Shown piece by piece: positions 29,875 to 38,177 of a DNA stretch of 64,000 bases; position 1 is the stretch's first letter, and the number at the start of each line of letters is the position of its first letter. This stretch comes from Bog-473 sp963828825 (lineage in GTDB: Bacteria; Actinomycetota; Acidimicrobiia; Acidimicrobiales; RAAP-2): the NCBI GenBank assembly GCA_963828825.1, contig CAWHGF010000004.1:1087045-1151044 (forward strand), written 5' to 3'. A program made the translations under genes and the position numbers. The notes below the pieces were generated by a model. It saw nothing but the letters and a program-made list of their open reading frames with translations. It was not told the DNA's origin and did no database searches.

Positions 29875-30867
29875 GTGCGGTTCTCAGACAAGACGGTGGT
29901 GGTGACCGGGGCAGGGGGTTTTATCGGCAGCGCTCTTGTTGAGCGTCTTGTGGAGGATGGCGCCCGGGTTCGGGCGATGTTGCGGTATACCTCCCGTGCC
30001 GAACGAGGATGTCTCAGCTACGTCGCCGCGTCCGTAATGCGGGAGGTCGAGATCACCTTTGGCGACGTCAGGGACGTCGACGCGATGCGTGAGATCATCC
30101 GCGACGCTGATGCGATCTTTCACCTTGCCGCTCTCGTCGGCATACCGTACTCATACGAGCATCCCCAAGAGGTGGTCGACACAAACATACTGGGGACAGC
30201 CAACGTTCTCCTGGTCGCAAAGGAGCTCGGCACTCTTGAGCGCATCGTCCTCACGTCGACAAGCGAGGTCTACGGCTCCGCTTTGCGCACGCCGATCGAT
30301 GAGCAGCACCCATTGCAAGCACAATCGCCCTACAGCGCTACCAAGATCGCCTCCGACGCGTTGGGCCTCAGCTTCAATCGTTCGTTCGGTATGCCCATCA
30401 CGATTGTCCGCCCGTTCAACGCCTATGGGCCGCGGCAGTCCGCCCGCGCCGTGATCCCGACCATCATCAGCCAAGCCTTGACCGGCGCCACACTGAAACT
30501 TGGGGCGGTAGATACGATACGCGACTTTACGTATGTGGAGGACACGGCACGCGGCTTCGTGGCCGTGGCCTCCTCCGACGCAGCGTTGGGAGAGGTCGTG
30601 AATCTCGGCTCGGGAGTCGAGACCAGCATCCGTGACGTCATTCAGCAGGTCGCCAAGATCGTTGGTCATGATCTCGAGATCATCGTTGAGGATCGCCGGG
30701 TTCGTCCGGAAGCGAGTGAGGTTTCCCGGCTGCATGCAGAGAGCTCAAAGGCTCTTCAGTTAGCGGGCTGGCGCGCCGAGGTGTCGCTCGATGAGGGACT
30801 TCGTCGGACGACTCAGTGGATCAAGGCGCATATCGACACGTACCGGACGCAGGAGTATGCCGTATGA
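29875..30867 (+). CDS. NAD-dependent 4,6-dehydratase/epimerase (extended SDR, LegB-like)
   Basis: I place the start at GTG 29875 (VRFSDKTVVVTGAGGFIGSA), which has GGAAGGG 5-7 bases upstream; an ATG at 29836 adds 13 poor residues. 330 residues. Rossmann motif TVVVTGAGGFIGSALVERL, then AMLRYTSRAERGCLSYV, ITFGDVRDVDAM, FHLAALVGIPYSYEHP, TSTSEVYGSA (Ser with Glu, as in dehydratases) and SPYSATKIASDALGLSF (YxxxK), NAYGPRQSARAVIPT. It resembles UDP-GlcNAc/GDP-sugar 4,6-dehydratases such as LegB. First gene of a three-gene operon with ATGA overlaps. Substrate uncertain. Confidence 0.83.
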   Translation: MRFSDKTVVVTGAGGFIGSALVERLVEDGARVRAMLRYTSRAERGCLSYVAASVMREVEITFGDVRDVDAMREIIRDADAIFHLAALVGIPYSYEHPQEVVDTNILGTANVLLVAKELGTLERIVLTSTSEVYGSALRTPIDEQHPLQAQSPYSATKIASDALGLSFNRSFGMPITIVRPFNAYGPRQSARAVIPTIISQALTGATLKLGAVDTIRDFTYVEDTARGFVAVASSDAALGEVVNLGSGVETSIRDVIQQVAKIVGHDLEIIVEDRRVRPEASEVSRLHAESSKALQLAGWRAEVSLDEGLRRTTQWIKAHIDTYRTQEYAV

Positions 30868-31574
30868 AGAGCGTGCTGCTCGCGGGAGGTCTCGGCGTCC
30901 GCTTACGCCCTCTCACCTACACCATCCCGAAGCCGCTGTTGCCGGTCGGAGAGCACCCGATCCTCGAAGAGATCATTCTTCGCTTGAAGCGCTTTGAACT
31001 ACGCGACATCGTCATTGCGGTCGGCTATCGGGCTGAACTGATCGAGACGTATTTCCGAGACGGCTCCCACCTAGGAGTGCATGTCGAGTATGCCCACGAA
31101 ACGGAACCTCTCGGTACGGCAGGGCCTCTCGCACTTGTTCGAAAGCAATTCGGACACAGCGCCAAGGATAACGATTCTTTGCTCGTGATGAACGGTGACT
31201 TGCTCACCGAGATCGACCTGCGCCGATTGATCGACTTCCACGAAGGAGGCGGTCACGACATAACCGTGGTCACGCGGGAGTTTCAGTTGAAACATCCGTA
31301 CGGTGTCGTTGAACTTGACCGGGACCGAATCACAAGCGTGGTCGAGAAGCCCGCCGTCATCGACACCATCAATGCAGGGATCTACGTCTTTCGGTGGTCG
31401 GCACTCGAACTGGTGCCGGACGGACAGGCGTTCGAGATGCCTGAACTGTTGAACACCGCAATCGATTCGGGGCGTACCGTCCGAGCGTATCCGTTCGCCG
31501 GGTCATGGTTGGCAATCGATGGGATGGAACAGCTTGAGGAAGCCGCCCGCATCGTTGCCGCAGTGCGCGAATGA
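30864..31574 (+). CDS. Sugar-1-phosphate nucleotidyltransferase
   Basis: 236 residues; ATG 30864 overlaps the upstream stop (ATGA), which fixes the start. Motifs: VLLAGGLGVRLRPLTYTIPK (nucleotide-binding GGxGxRLxPLT and the PKP lysine), PLLPVGEHPILEEII, ETEPLGTAGPLALV, VMNGDLLTEID (metal Asp) and VVEKPAVIDTINAGIYVF. This is the catalytic domain of mannose-1-phosphate guanylyltransferase/glucose-1-phosphate nucleotidyltransferases without the C-terminal left-handed helix domain. It should supply an NDP-sugar to the upstream dehydratase. Confidence 0.86.
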   Translation: MKSVLLAGGLGVRLRPLTYTIPKPLLPVGEHPILEEIILRLKRFELRDIVIAVGYRAELIETYFRDGSHLGVHVEYAHETEPLGTAGPLALVRKQFGHSAKDNDSLLVMNGDLLTEIDLRRLIDFHEGGGHDITVVTREFQLKHPYGVVELDRDRITSVVEKPAVIDTINAGIYVFRWSALELVPDGQAFEMPELLNTAIDSGRTVRAYPFAGSWLAIDGMEQLEEAARIVAAVRE

Positions 31575-32302
31575 AGCTCTCGATCATCATCCCTGTACGC
31601 AACGAAGTACAGACGATCGCCACGCTGGTCGAGCGCGTGCGTGCGGTGGAGTTCGGCATGTCCAAGGAGATCATTGTCGTTGACGGTGCCTCCACCGATG
31701 GGACTCGTGAAGCGCTTCTCGGACTCCCGGCCTGTCCCGAGATCGTGCTGGTGTTGGAAGATGAAGCTCGGGGTAAGGGTCGCGCCGTGCGCACCGGATT
31801 TGAACGAGCCACCGGCGACATTCTGGTCGTGCAGGACGCGGACCTGGAGCTGGACCCTGCTCAGATACCGCTATTGCTCGATCACCTCGTGAACGAAGGA
31901 CGACCCGCAGTCTTCGGATCACGCTTCAAAGACCAAGGGCGCGGCGGGACGCCCCTACTGAGCTACGCCGGCAACAAGCTCCTGACGTGGTCGACGAATG
32001 TGCTCTTTCTCACCCACCTGACTGATATTTTGACTTGCTACAAAGTGCTGCGAGCGGACGTGGCGAAGGCCCTCGACCTGCGGTGCGACGGATTCGACTT
32101 CGATGCCGAGGTTCCGTGCCGATTGCTGCGTCAGGGTTATCGGATCCTCGAAATTCCCGTCGCCTACAATCCGAGGTCCATCGACGAAGGTAAGAAGCTG
32201 ACTCCCAGGGTGGGCTGGAGCGTGTTGCGCGCCATCCTGCAAGTTCGCTTCACGAGATCCTCCGCTTTTGCAGATCTAAATTTGCCTGTGGGACACCAAT
32301 AA
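31571..32302 (+). CDS. Family 2 glycosyltransferase (polyprenyl-phosphate-sugar synthase-like)
   Basis: 243 residues; ATGA overlap with the nucleotidyltransferase fixes the start. KLSIIIPVRNEVQTIATLV, IIVVDGASTDGTREALL, DEARGKGRAVRTGFERATGD, the metal site VVQDADLELDPAQIPLLL, FGSRFKDQG, and LTDILTCYKVLRADVAKAL with CDGFDFDAEVPCRLL. The pattern fits dolichol-phosphate-mannose-synthase-like enzymes without membrane anchor. It would use the NDP-sugar from this operon. Last gene of the operon, followed by a hairpin. Confidence 0.88.
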   Translation: MKLSIIIPVRNEVQTIATLVERVRAVEFGMSKEIIVVDGASTDGTREALLGLPACPEIVLVLEDEARGKGRAVRTGFERATGDILVVQDADLELDPAQIPLLLDHLVNEGRPAVFGSRFKDQGRGGTPLLSYAGNKLLTWSTNVLFLTHLTDILTCYKVLRADVAKALDLRCDGFDFDAEVPCRLLRQGYRILEIPVAYNPRSIDEGKKLTPRVGWSVLRAILQVRFTRSSAFADLNLPVGHQ

Positions 32303-32308
32303 TCGAAA

Positions 32309-32376
32309 GAGGGCGCCGGCGGTAGCTTGGCCCTGAAGCCTCCACTACGGGAGCCCAAAAGAGGCAGGGCGCCCTC
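32309..32376 (+). terminator. Inverted repeat between convergent genes, possible terminator
   Basis: GAGGGCGCC at 32309-32317 pairs with GGCGCCCTC at 32368-32376, with a long (about 50 nt) loop. No T-run follows. It lies just after the last gene of the 29.9-32.3 kb operon and before the stop of the convergent gene at 32476. Weak evidence for a bidirectional stop. Confidence 0.3.
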
Positions 32377-32475
32377 AGGGTTTCGGCTCTGGGGGCGTTC
32401 TCATGTCCCGGCCCCGACGAGTCGGTTGCGCCCGTGCTCACGCATCGGTTCTGCAGACGACCAGCGAACCGAGTG

Positions 32476-34326
32476 TCAACCGGTACGATTTACGTTCTGC
32501 ACGCGCACCTCGAGCAGAGGGGTCCTGGCCGATCGACGTCCCGAGTCACTGACGGTGGCGTCGATCGTGTAGGTGCCGTTGGGCACTGTCCGGGTGTTCC
32601 ATCCGCCGATCCAGCCGTAGTTGGTCTGATAACCACGGGCGATGATATCGCCTTCAAGGCCTGGACCACTGAGGACGTAGTCAACCTTCGTGACGTCAAA
32701 CACGTCGTTGACGACTATGTCGAGAAACTGCTTGCCGTGAAGCGTTGAGCCCTTGTGAGGAATGACCCAGGCCGCGCTTGGCGGCGGAAACGAAAACGGC
32801 CCTAACGGCTTTTCGCTAAGGTACCTGGCCGCGTCGCCGGTGCCGAAGAGGCTCAGGTGATGGTCCCTGGCGATTGTGACTTGACGGCGGATCCACTGGG
32901 CCGACTCGAGCCAAGAATAAAGGCTGCCGACGACCGGGTCCGGGTACTGGTTGGCTCTGACGGTCACCAGTCCCAGGTAGAGGCGGTTGTCGTGCACCAC
33001 CCGCGCCTGGGCAATGCCGTTTTCCGATCCGAGTATCACGGTGATGACGATCCCTATGCCGACGACCGCTCTCGCAAGGGCGAACAGTGGATCGAAGAGG
33101 GCTTGCCGCTGTCCACCAGCGGGTCGGGCCAGCGGTGGAGGTTCTGACGATCGCATCTCGGGGGCGAGGGGCGGATCGAGGACCGCGAGGTACAGACCGA
33201 CGAGGATGAGAATGGCAAAGACCGTGTAGCGATACTCGTCGGTAGTTCCGAAGACGTTTGTAAATCGACCGTACGCGGTCAATCCCGAGAAGAGGAGCCC
33301 AAAAAGGATGAGCGAGAGGGCGAAGGGACGGCCTCCCGTGGTGGTCCTCTCCCGAGTAGCGAACCGCACCAGCACCCAGATCGCCGTCACGACGAGCACC
33401 AGGCCGAAGAGTGTCACCAGGACGCCTGGCTGAGTCTCACCCACGATGTCACCCACGACTCGAAGGAAGTAGTTGAGCAATGATGCCGCCTGGTGAAACA
33501 GGACCTGGATGGGTGGCTGGGTGCCGTTGAAGTCGTAGCCGACGAAGTAGATCACGCCGGTGAGGACCGCAGAGCCGATCCAGGCAGTTGCGAGGTGACC
33601 GGGCCGGCGCCTCAGGTAGATGAGCAGGAGTCCGGCCGGCCACACGAGCAAGCCCTGGAGCGACGAGAAGCTCGCGACGACGGCCGCCGCAACGGCACAT
33701 CCGAAGACGGGCCATCGCTGCGGCTCCTGGTCCAGCAGGAACAAGGCCAGAGCGACGGTGAGGAGCACGAGGTACCAGGCCATCTGGAAGCCCCACAGGG
33801 TGTTGCCGGCCTGGGCGAGCGAGAGCAGCAGGAACGCCACCGGGCAGTACCAGATCCACCGCCTCTCTGGTGAGCGACGTTTGTGAGCGCAGATGACGAG
33901 CGCCGTGGCGCCGAACGCCATCAGGGCGCTCAGGTACTCCTCGGTCACTACGTTGAAGTGAGTGGTGTAGGCGAGGGCCAGGACGATCAGGTTGGGAAAG
34001 AAGATGCGGTTCTCGTTGTGCTGTGACCACAGCGTCGACAGATGCAGAGTCCCCGAGTACGCATGGCCGAGCAGGGCCACGTCGTTCCATTGGTCCAGAA
34101 AGATGACGTTGACAGCGTAGGTGTGAAGCATCCAGAGATAGGACACCGCGGGGATGGCGAAGCCGAGGACGGTGGCGACGGGGATCACCTTGGACCGCCA
34201 GTCCGAAGGCGGTGACGTAACTGGCACCTCCACCGGAGCGTCGATGCTCATGTGGGCCATGGCCGATTCGTCGAGCTCATCTTCCTCCGCCTCATGGCGG
34301 AAGACTTCCTCCAACACCTTGAACAT
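32476..34326 (-). CDS. Polytopic membrane protein, family A, with C-terminal Ig-like domain
   Basis: 616 residues. About ten membrane helices, then a soluble tail of roughly 170 residues. Signature parts: loop VIFLDQWNDVALLGHAY, LSTLWSQHNENRIFFPNLIV, KRRSPERRWIWYCPVAFLLL, GNTLWGFQMAWYLVLLTVAL, SLQGLLVWPAGLLLIYL. The tail has HLSLFGTGDAARYLSEKP, then an Ig-like domain: GSTLHGKQFLDIVV..., VDYVLSGPG..., and NYGWIGGWNTRTVPNGTYTI. The start is taken as ATG 34326; later ATGs (residues 23 and 26) are possible. Function unknown; layout suggests a GT-C-type transferase or glycan export/assembly factor. It shares a 382-bp tract with no difference seen with the gene at 38178. Confidence 0.78.
   Translation of the reverse strand: MFKVLEEVFRHEAEEDELDESAMAHMSIDAPVEVPVTSPPSDWRSKVIPVATVLGFAIPAVSYLWMLHTYAVNVIFLDQWNDVALLGHAYSGTLHLSTLWSQHNENRIFFPNLIVLALAYTTHFNVVTEEYLSALMAFGATALVICAHKRRSPERRWIWYCPVAFLLLSLAQAGNTLWGFQMAWYLVLLTVALALFLLDQEPQRWPVFGCAVAAAVVASFSSLQGLLVWPAGLLLIYLRRRPGHLATAWIGSAVLTGVIYFVGYDFNGTQPPIQVLFHQAASLLNYFLRVVGDIVGETQPGVLVTLFGLVLVVTAIWVLVRFATRERTTTGGRPFALSLILFGLLFSGLTAYGRFTNVFGTTDEYRYTVFAILILVGLYLAVLDPPLAPEMRSSEPPPLARPAGGQRQALFDPLFALARAVVGIGIVITVILGSENGIAQARVVHDNRLYLGLVTVRANQYPDPVVGSLYSWLESAQWIRRQVTIARDHHLSLFGTGDAARYLSEKPLGPFSFPPPSAAWVIPHKGSTLHGKQFLDIVVNDVFDVTKVDYVLSGPGLEGDIIARGYQTNYGWIGGWNTRTVPNGTYTIDATVSDSGRRSARTPLLEVRVQNVNRTG
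33576..33957. repeat. 382-bp tract shared with 39323-39704
   Basis: By eye these 382 bp show no difference from the copy 5747 bp further on, while flanking parts of both genes differ at several per cent or more. It covers the central helices of the two family A proteins. Likely gene conversion. Confidence 0.8.
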
Positions 34327-34543
34327 GACGAGCGTAACGACTCAACCTTGTCCCAGACTGCGAGCACGCCACCGGGATCATCAGCGAGGAGCCCCGACGG
34401 CTCGATTCGTAGCGCCTGCCGCTGCGTCAGTGGTTGCGCAACTTTCATGCGCTAGATCGTAGGGCTTCGAGGACCCTCCTCGTGGGTACAGAGGCAATGT
34501 CGGCTGGAATGTCGGCAAAAACGACCCAAGCCTTGCCGTACGT

Positions 34544-35120
34544 CAATGGGCCGCGTCGCGCCCGGCAGCGGCAAACGTCCTCCGCCCTCGGCTGTAGAGA
34601 TCGAGCGCGTCACTGCTGCGCTGCTCCGGTCGGCTTGTCGTTCGCCGGTCCTGGATCGCCATGGAGCTTCATTGCAAAGAGGGCCGCGGGCATTGCGAAC
34701 GGTCCGGTAGCCCGGACGGTCAGCTCGGCCCCGGCTATCAGTGTGAGTGGCGTTGCCGTACCGAGCGCCCAGGTTAGGCAGCGGCCAAGAGCGTCTGCAA
34801 CTCGGTGAGGCCGCCGAACGTGTTGTCGTCGACCGGTCCAACCCGATGATCTCCACATTGGTTTCGCCGAGCCGCACGCGATGCGGGCCGGTCGGATCGG
34901 CATGGGCATCGGGCAGGGCGAGCAGTGCCGCGATACCGTCGGGATGGTCCACCTCGTCGATCGCCGTGTCGACGTCGGTCGTGGCGCGGTGGGCTTGCCC
35001 GAGGCGTGCCGCCACGGCGACGTCGCCGACCATGGCGAAGCCCTCGAGACCACTCTGGCTGAGGGCGATGAGGCCGACCATGGCCGGGCCCCGCAGCACG
35101 ACCTCAGAGCCAGATGCCAT
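34544..35120 (-). pseudogene. Decayed nucleotidyltransferase (AbiEii-like/antitoxin-toxin type)
   Basis: Starts at ATG 35120 (MASGSEVVLRGPAM). The N-terminal piece reads MVGDVAVAARLGQAHRATTD with VDTAIDEV, the Gx..R..TxDxD motif of minimal nucleotidyltransferases such as AbiEii. The following pieces, each in another frame, are DNTFGGLTELQTLLAAA, LTWALGTATPLTLIAGAELT, ATGPFAMPAALFAMKLHA and IQDRRTTSRPEQRSSDALDL, ending at TGA 34544. At least three frameshifts. The KLHAIQDRR...SSDALDLY end is typical of these proteins. Non-functional. Confidence 0.65.
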
Positions 35121-35514
35121 ACCCGGTCCTCCATTGCTCGAGAATCTCGTGGCCGCGACCGTGTCCTGTGCCCATCGAGGGCCACCGCCAATCGCGGCCG
35201 CCGGCCGCCGGTCGATCGTCGGGGTCACCTCGTCCTCGTTGCGCTCGGTGACCAACGACGTCGGTGGCCCGAGTGCCCTCTGATGGCCGGGCCCGGCGGT
35301 CGAGGCCGTCCGAGGTTCGGGCGGCGGTACCGGCTGATCGGGGCGCGCGCAGGTGGAGCTGGCCACGGCGGTCGAACCACGACCACCCGGCGTCCGTCAG
35401 CAGGGTGCGACCCTGCGCGTTGACGCTGTCGGCCACCAGCAGCGGAAGCGTCTTTACTGAGGGGCCGCCTCGGCTAAGCAGTCGAGCGGCGACCTGGCCC
35501 GCGCAGCAGAACAC
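35104..35514 (-). pseudogene. Possible decayed partner of the nucleotidyltransferase (AbiEi-like)
   Basis: Directly upstream of the broken nucleotidyltransferase. A piece VKTLPLLVADSVNAQGRTLL followed by TDAGWSWFDRRGQLHLRAP resembles the region of AbiEi-type regulators that says 'leaves no free choice: Asp-Arg-Arg-Gly-xLxLRAP'. The sequence after that changes frame. If right, the pair is a dead type IV toxin-antitoxin/abortive infection system. The link is suggested by order and spacing only. Confidence 0.35.
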
Positions 35515-35853
35515 TACGTCACGGACATCTTCAACACACGGTCGTCAATGAAGGCGGCCTCCAGCGGGCGGGCCATCTGCCCGTACCGAATCCCTTACTA
35601 CGCCGGGTGGAAGCGAGCGGAACTGTGCCCTGATCACAAGGGCATCGACTGCCGCGCGTGCTCCCTCGACGGCCTCGGCGAAGAAGACTTTTTCGGTGGT
35701 CCGCCCGTTCGGTTGTTGAACTATACCCGAATGACGAACACCATGGGCCTCTCGGCTGGAGGACGAACCCAGGACCCAGTTCTGGGGACCAGGTCTCCTC
35801 GTGCGATTCAACAGTAAGCTCGGGGCCTCTTGCCGGGATCCAGGGGAAGATTC
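35515..35853. other. Intergenic stretch without a supported gene
   Basis: About 340 bp between the toxin-like remnant and the acyltransferase gene. No domain or ribosome site was found in any frame apart from the AGGGGA before GTG 35854. Confidence 0.4.
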
Positions 35854-37995
35854 GTGGTATCCAGGACCGCCTCCGGTGGCGCCTCTCAACCAATGACGTC
35901 GGTCACGATCGATCACAACATGCTCGGCAACGAGGCCGGAACCGCACCTGGCGACCGGTTGTTCCGCCCCGACGTCCAGGGACTCCGAGCCGTCGCCATC
36001 CTCCTCGTCGTCCTTTTTCACGCCGGTGTTCCAGGATTCAGCGGCGGCTACGTCGGCGTGGACGTCTTCTTCGTTATCTCGGGGTTTGTGATCACCGGTG
36101 TTCTGCTTCGGGAACGCGCGGCACGGGACTCGACATCCTTGTTGCGCTTCTACGCGCGTCGAGCGCGTCGCATCCTTCCGGCGGCCACTCTGGTCATCGT
36201 TGTCACCGTGGTGGCCGCATTTCACTTCCTTGGTCCACTGACAGGGCACGAAACCGCTGTCGACGGCCAGTGGGCTGCTGTCTTCTTGGCCAACTTCCAT
36301 TTTGCGGCCGCACAGACGAACTACCTCGCCTCACAACAGCCGCCCTCCGCGCTCCAGAACTTCTGGTCGCTGGCCGTTGAGGAGCAATTCTACATCGTGT
36401 ATCCGACGATCTTCCTCATCACGGCCGGTGTGCTTCAGCGTGTTCCGCTACGACACCGTTTGGCCACGGTTCTCGTCGCCATCATCATCACCTCCTACGC
36501 CTACTCCATCGTCTTCACGTCCAGCAACGCGGCCAGTGCGTTCTTCTCACCCTTGACACGGGCGTGGGAGCTTGCAGTCGGGGCTCTCATCGCCGTTTCG
36601 GGAAACAGTCTCCGCCGGCTCCCTCAGTCCTTGGCGGCGCTTCTCTCCTGGCTCGGGCTCGGTGCAATCGTCGTCGCGAGCGTGACCCTGACATCGGCGA
36701 CGGTGTACCCCGGAGCGCTGGCCGCGGTGCCTGTCTTCGGCACCGCGTTCATCATCGCTGCTGGTGCAAGGCAGCCGACCTGGGGTGTCGAGTGCCTTCT
36801 CCGCCAGAGGCCTTTCCAGCTCCTCGGGCTGATCTCGTACTCGCTCTATCTCTGGCATTGGCCGATCCTCGTGATCGCCGCCCAGTACCGGGGGACCACC
36901 ACCCTTCCCGTCTGGGACAACGTCCTCTTGCTCCTCCTCGCGGCAGCCGTGGCGACGGCCACGTATCGCGTGTTGGAGAACCCGGTGCGCCGGGCCAAGG
37001 CTCTCGTGGGAAGACCCTTGGCCAGCGTTGTGCTAGGCGTCTGCCTCGTGGGCGCCACTCTTGCCGTGACGACCGCTGAGGAACGAAGGCCGACGATCGA
37101 GCTGGGTAGTCTGGGAGCCGCAATCGCGGGTTCGCGCTGCAACGTGTCCTCGAATTTGGTCTCACACCTGCGCTCGACATATGCATCTGGGCATCCTGTC
37201 TCGCCGAAGTCAGTCGGCGTCGTAGATCAGTCCGTTGTCGTCATCGGTGATTCGACGTCGTGCACCCTCCTGCCAGGGCTGGCGGCGGTGGGGCCAACGT
37301 ACGGGCTGCAATTTCACTCTGGAACCGTCGTCGGATGCGGAGTGGTCAGCGGGCAGCTCACCCCGTTCTATGTCGGCGGTCTGAACATCGCCGCCTACAC
37401 AGCGAAATGCCAGGGTGAGGCCGACAGCGCCGAAGCCACGGCCATCGAGCGGTATGACCCGCGGATCATCGTGTGGGGCAGCACAGACGAACGCAGCTCT
37501 TTCGTCGACCTCACATCAGCTGGGAGCAAAGTGCTGGTGTCGGGATCATCACAGTGGCACGCGGTAATGCTGCAGCGAATGGATTCTCGTGTGGACAGCC
37601 TGATCGCCACTGGTGCCAAAGTCATTCTCGTGTTGGAGCCACCCGCATGGCACCAGAATCCGGGGCTGGATTCCGACGACATCGCCTACGAGCGTATGAA
37701 CGGTTTGTTGCAGGAGGTGGCGGCACTCCATCCAAACCAGGTTGGTGTAGTCAACCTAGTGCCCCGGGTCTGCCCCTCCGGGCCCCCCTGTCCCTATGTC
37801 GTTCCTGGGTTCAACCCGCCGCTTTCGAAGAGCGGGCCGACGTTCTCGTGTGGGCCGGTCGTGTCTCCTGTCCCATGCTCTAAGACGCTGCGGCCTGACG
37901 GCCTGCACTACCTCTCGACGGCAGCACTCTGGGTCGCCGAGTGGATGGTGCCGCGAATTGCAGCGGTGGCGAAAGTGCTCCTCTCACGCCACTGA
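35854..37995 (+). CDS. Acyltransferase-3/SGNH fusion (OafA-like), intact
   Basis: 713 residues from GTG 35854, preceded by AGGGGA at a good distance; TTG 35830 and ATG 35893 are alternatives. Membrane half: FRPDVQGLRAVAILLVVLFH, YVGVDVFFVISGFVITGVLL, RRARRILPAATLV, NFWSLAVEEQFYIVYPTIF and about ten helices ending near residue 400. SGNH half: SVVVIGDSTSCTLLPGLAAV (nucleophile Ser), GCGVVSGQL, IIVWGSTDERSS, and the Asp-x-x-His site RPDGLHYLSTAALW. The GDSTS block differs from the GDSHA type of the gene at 26121. Acylates surface polysaccharide, transferring acyl groups across the membrane. Confidence 0.88.
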   Translation: MVSRTASGGASQPMTSVTIDHNMLGNEAGTAPGDRLFRPDVQGLRAVAILLVVLFHAGVPGFSGGYVGVDVFFVISGFVITGVLLRERAARDSTSLLRFYARRARRILPAATLVIVVTVVAAFHFLGPLTGHETAVDGQWAAVFLANFHFAAAQTNYLASQQPPSALQNFWSLAVEEQFYIVYPTIFLITAGVLQRVPLRHRLATVLVAIIITSYAYSIVFTSSNAASAFFSPLTRAWELAVGALIAVSGNSLRRLPQSLAALLSWLGLGAIVVASVTLTSATVYPGALAAVPVFGTAFIIAAGARQPTWGVECLLRQRPFQLLGLISYSLYLWHWPILVIAAQYRGTTTLPVWDNVLLLLLAAAVATATYRVLENPVRRAKALVGRPLASVVLGVCLVGATLAVTTAEERRPTIELGSLGAAIAGSRCNVSSNLVSHLRSTYASGHPVSPKSVGVVDQSVVVIGDSTSCTLLPGLAAVGPTYGLQFHSGTVVGCGVVSGQLTPFYVGGLNIAAYTAKCQGEADSAEATAIERYDPRIIVWGSTDERSSFVDLTSAGSKVLVSGSSQWHAVMLQRMDSRVDSLIATGAKVILVLEPPAWHQNPGLDSDDIAYERMNGLLQEVAALHPNQVGVVNLVPRVCPSGPPCPYVVPGFNPPLSKSGPTFSCGPVVSPVPCSKTLRPDGLHYLSTAALWVAEWMVPRIAAVAKVLLSRH

Positions 37996-38177
37996 GCCCG
38001 TGGTCCTGTTCCCACAGCACCTTCACCCTGAAGAGTCATCGGTCTGGTGGTCGGGGACACTCTTAAAGGGCAAGAGAACAATCCCGGCACGTACCACTGC
38101 ATTCCATCCTCCAGCTGGCAAAGGAGAACACCACCTGGGGATACCAATCGCCTCGTCGGCCTCTTGAGGGGACGTTT

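Noticed and set aside
34452..35366. A 304-codon minus-strand frame as an intact gene
   Set aside because: Protein-like text changes frame several times inside it; it is a decayed nucleotidyltransferase.
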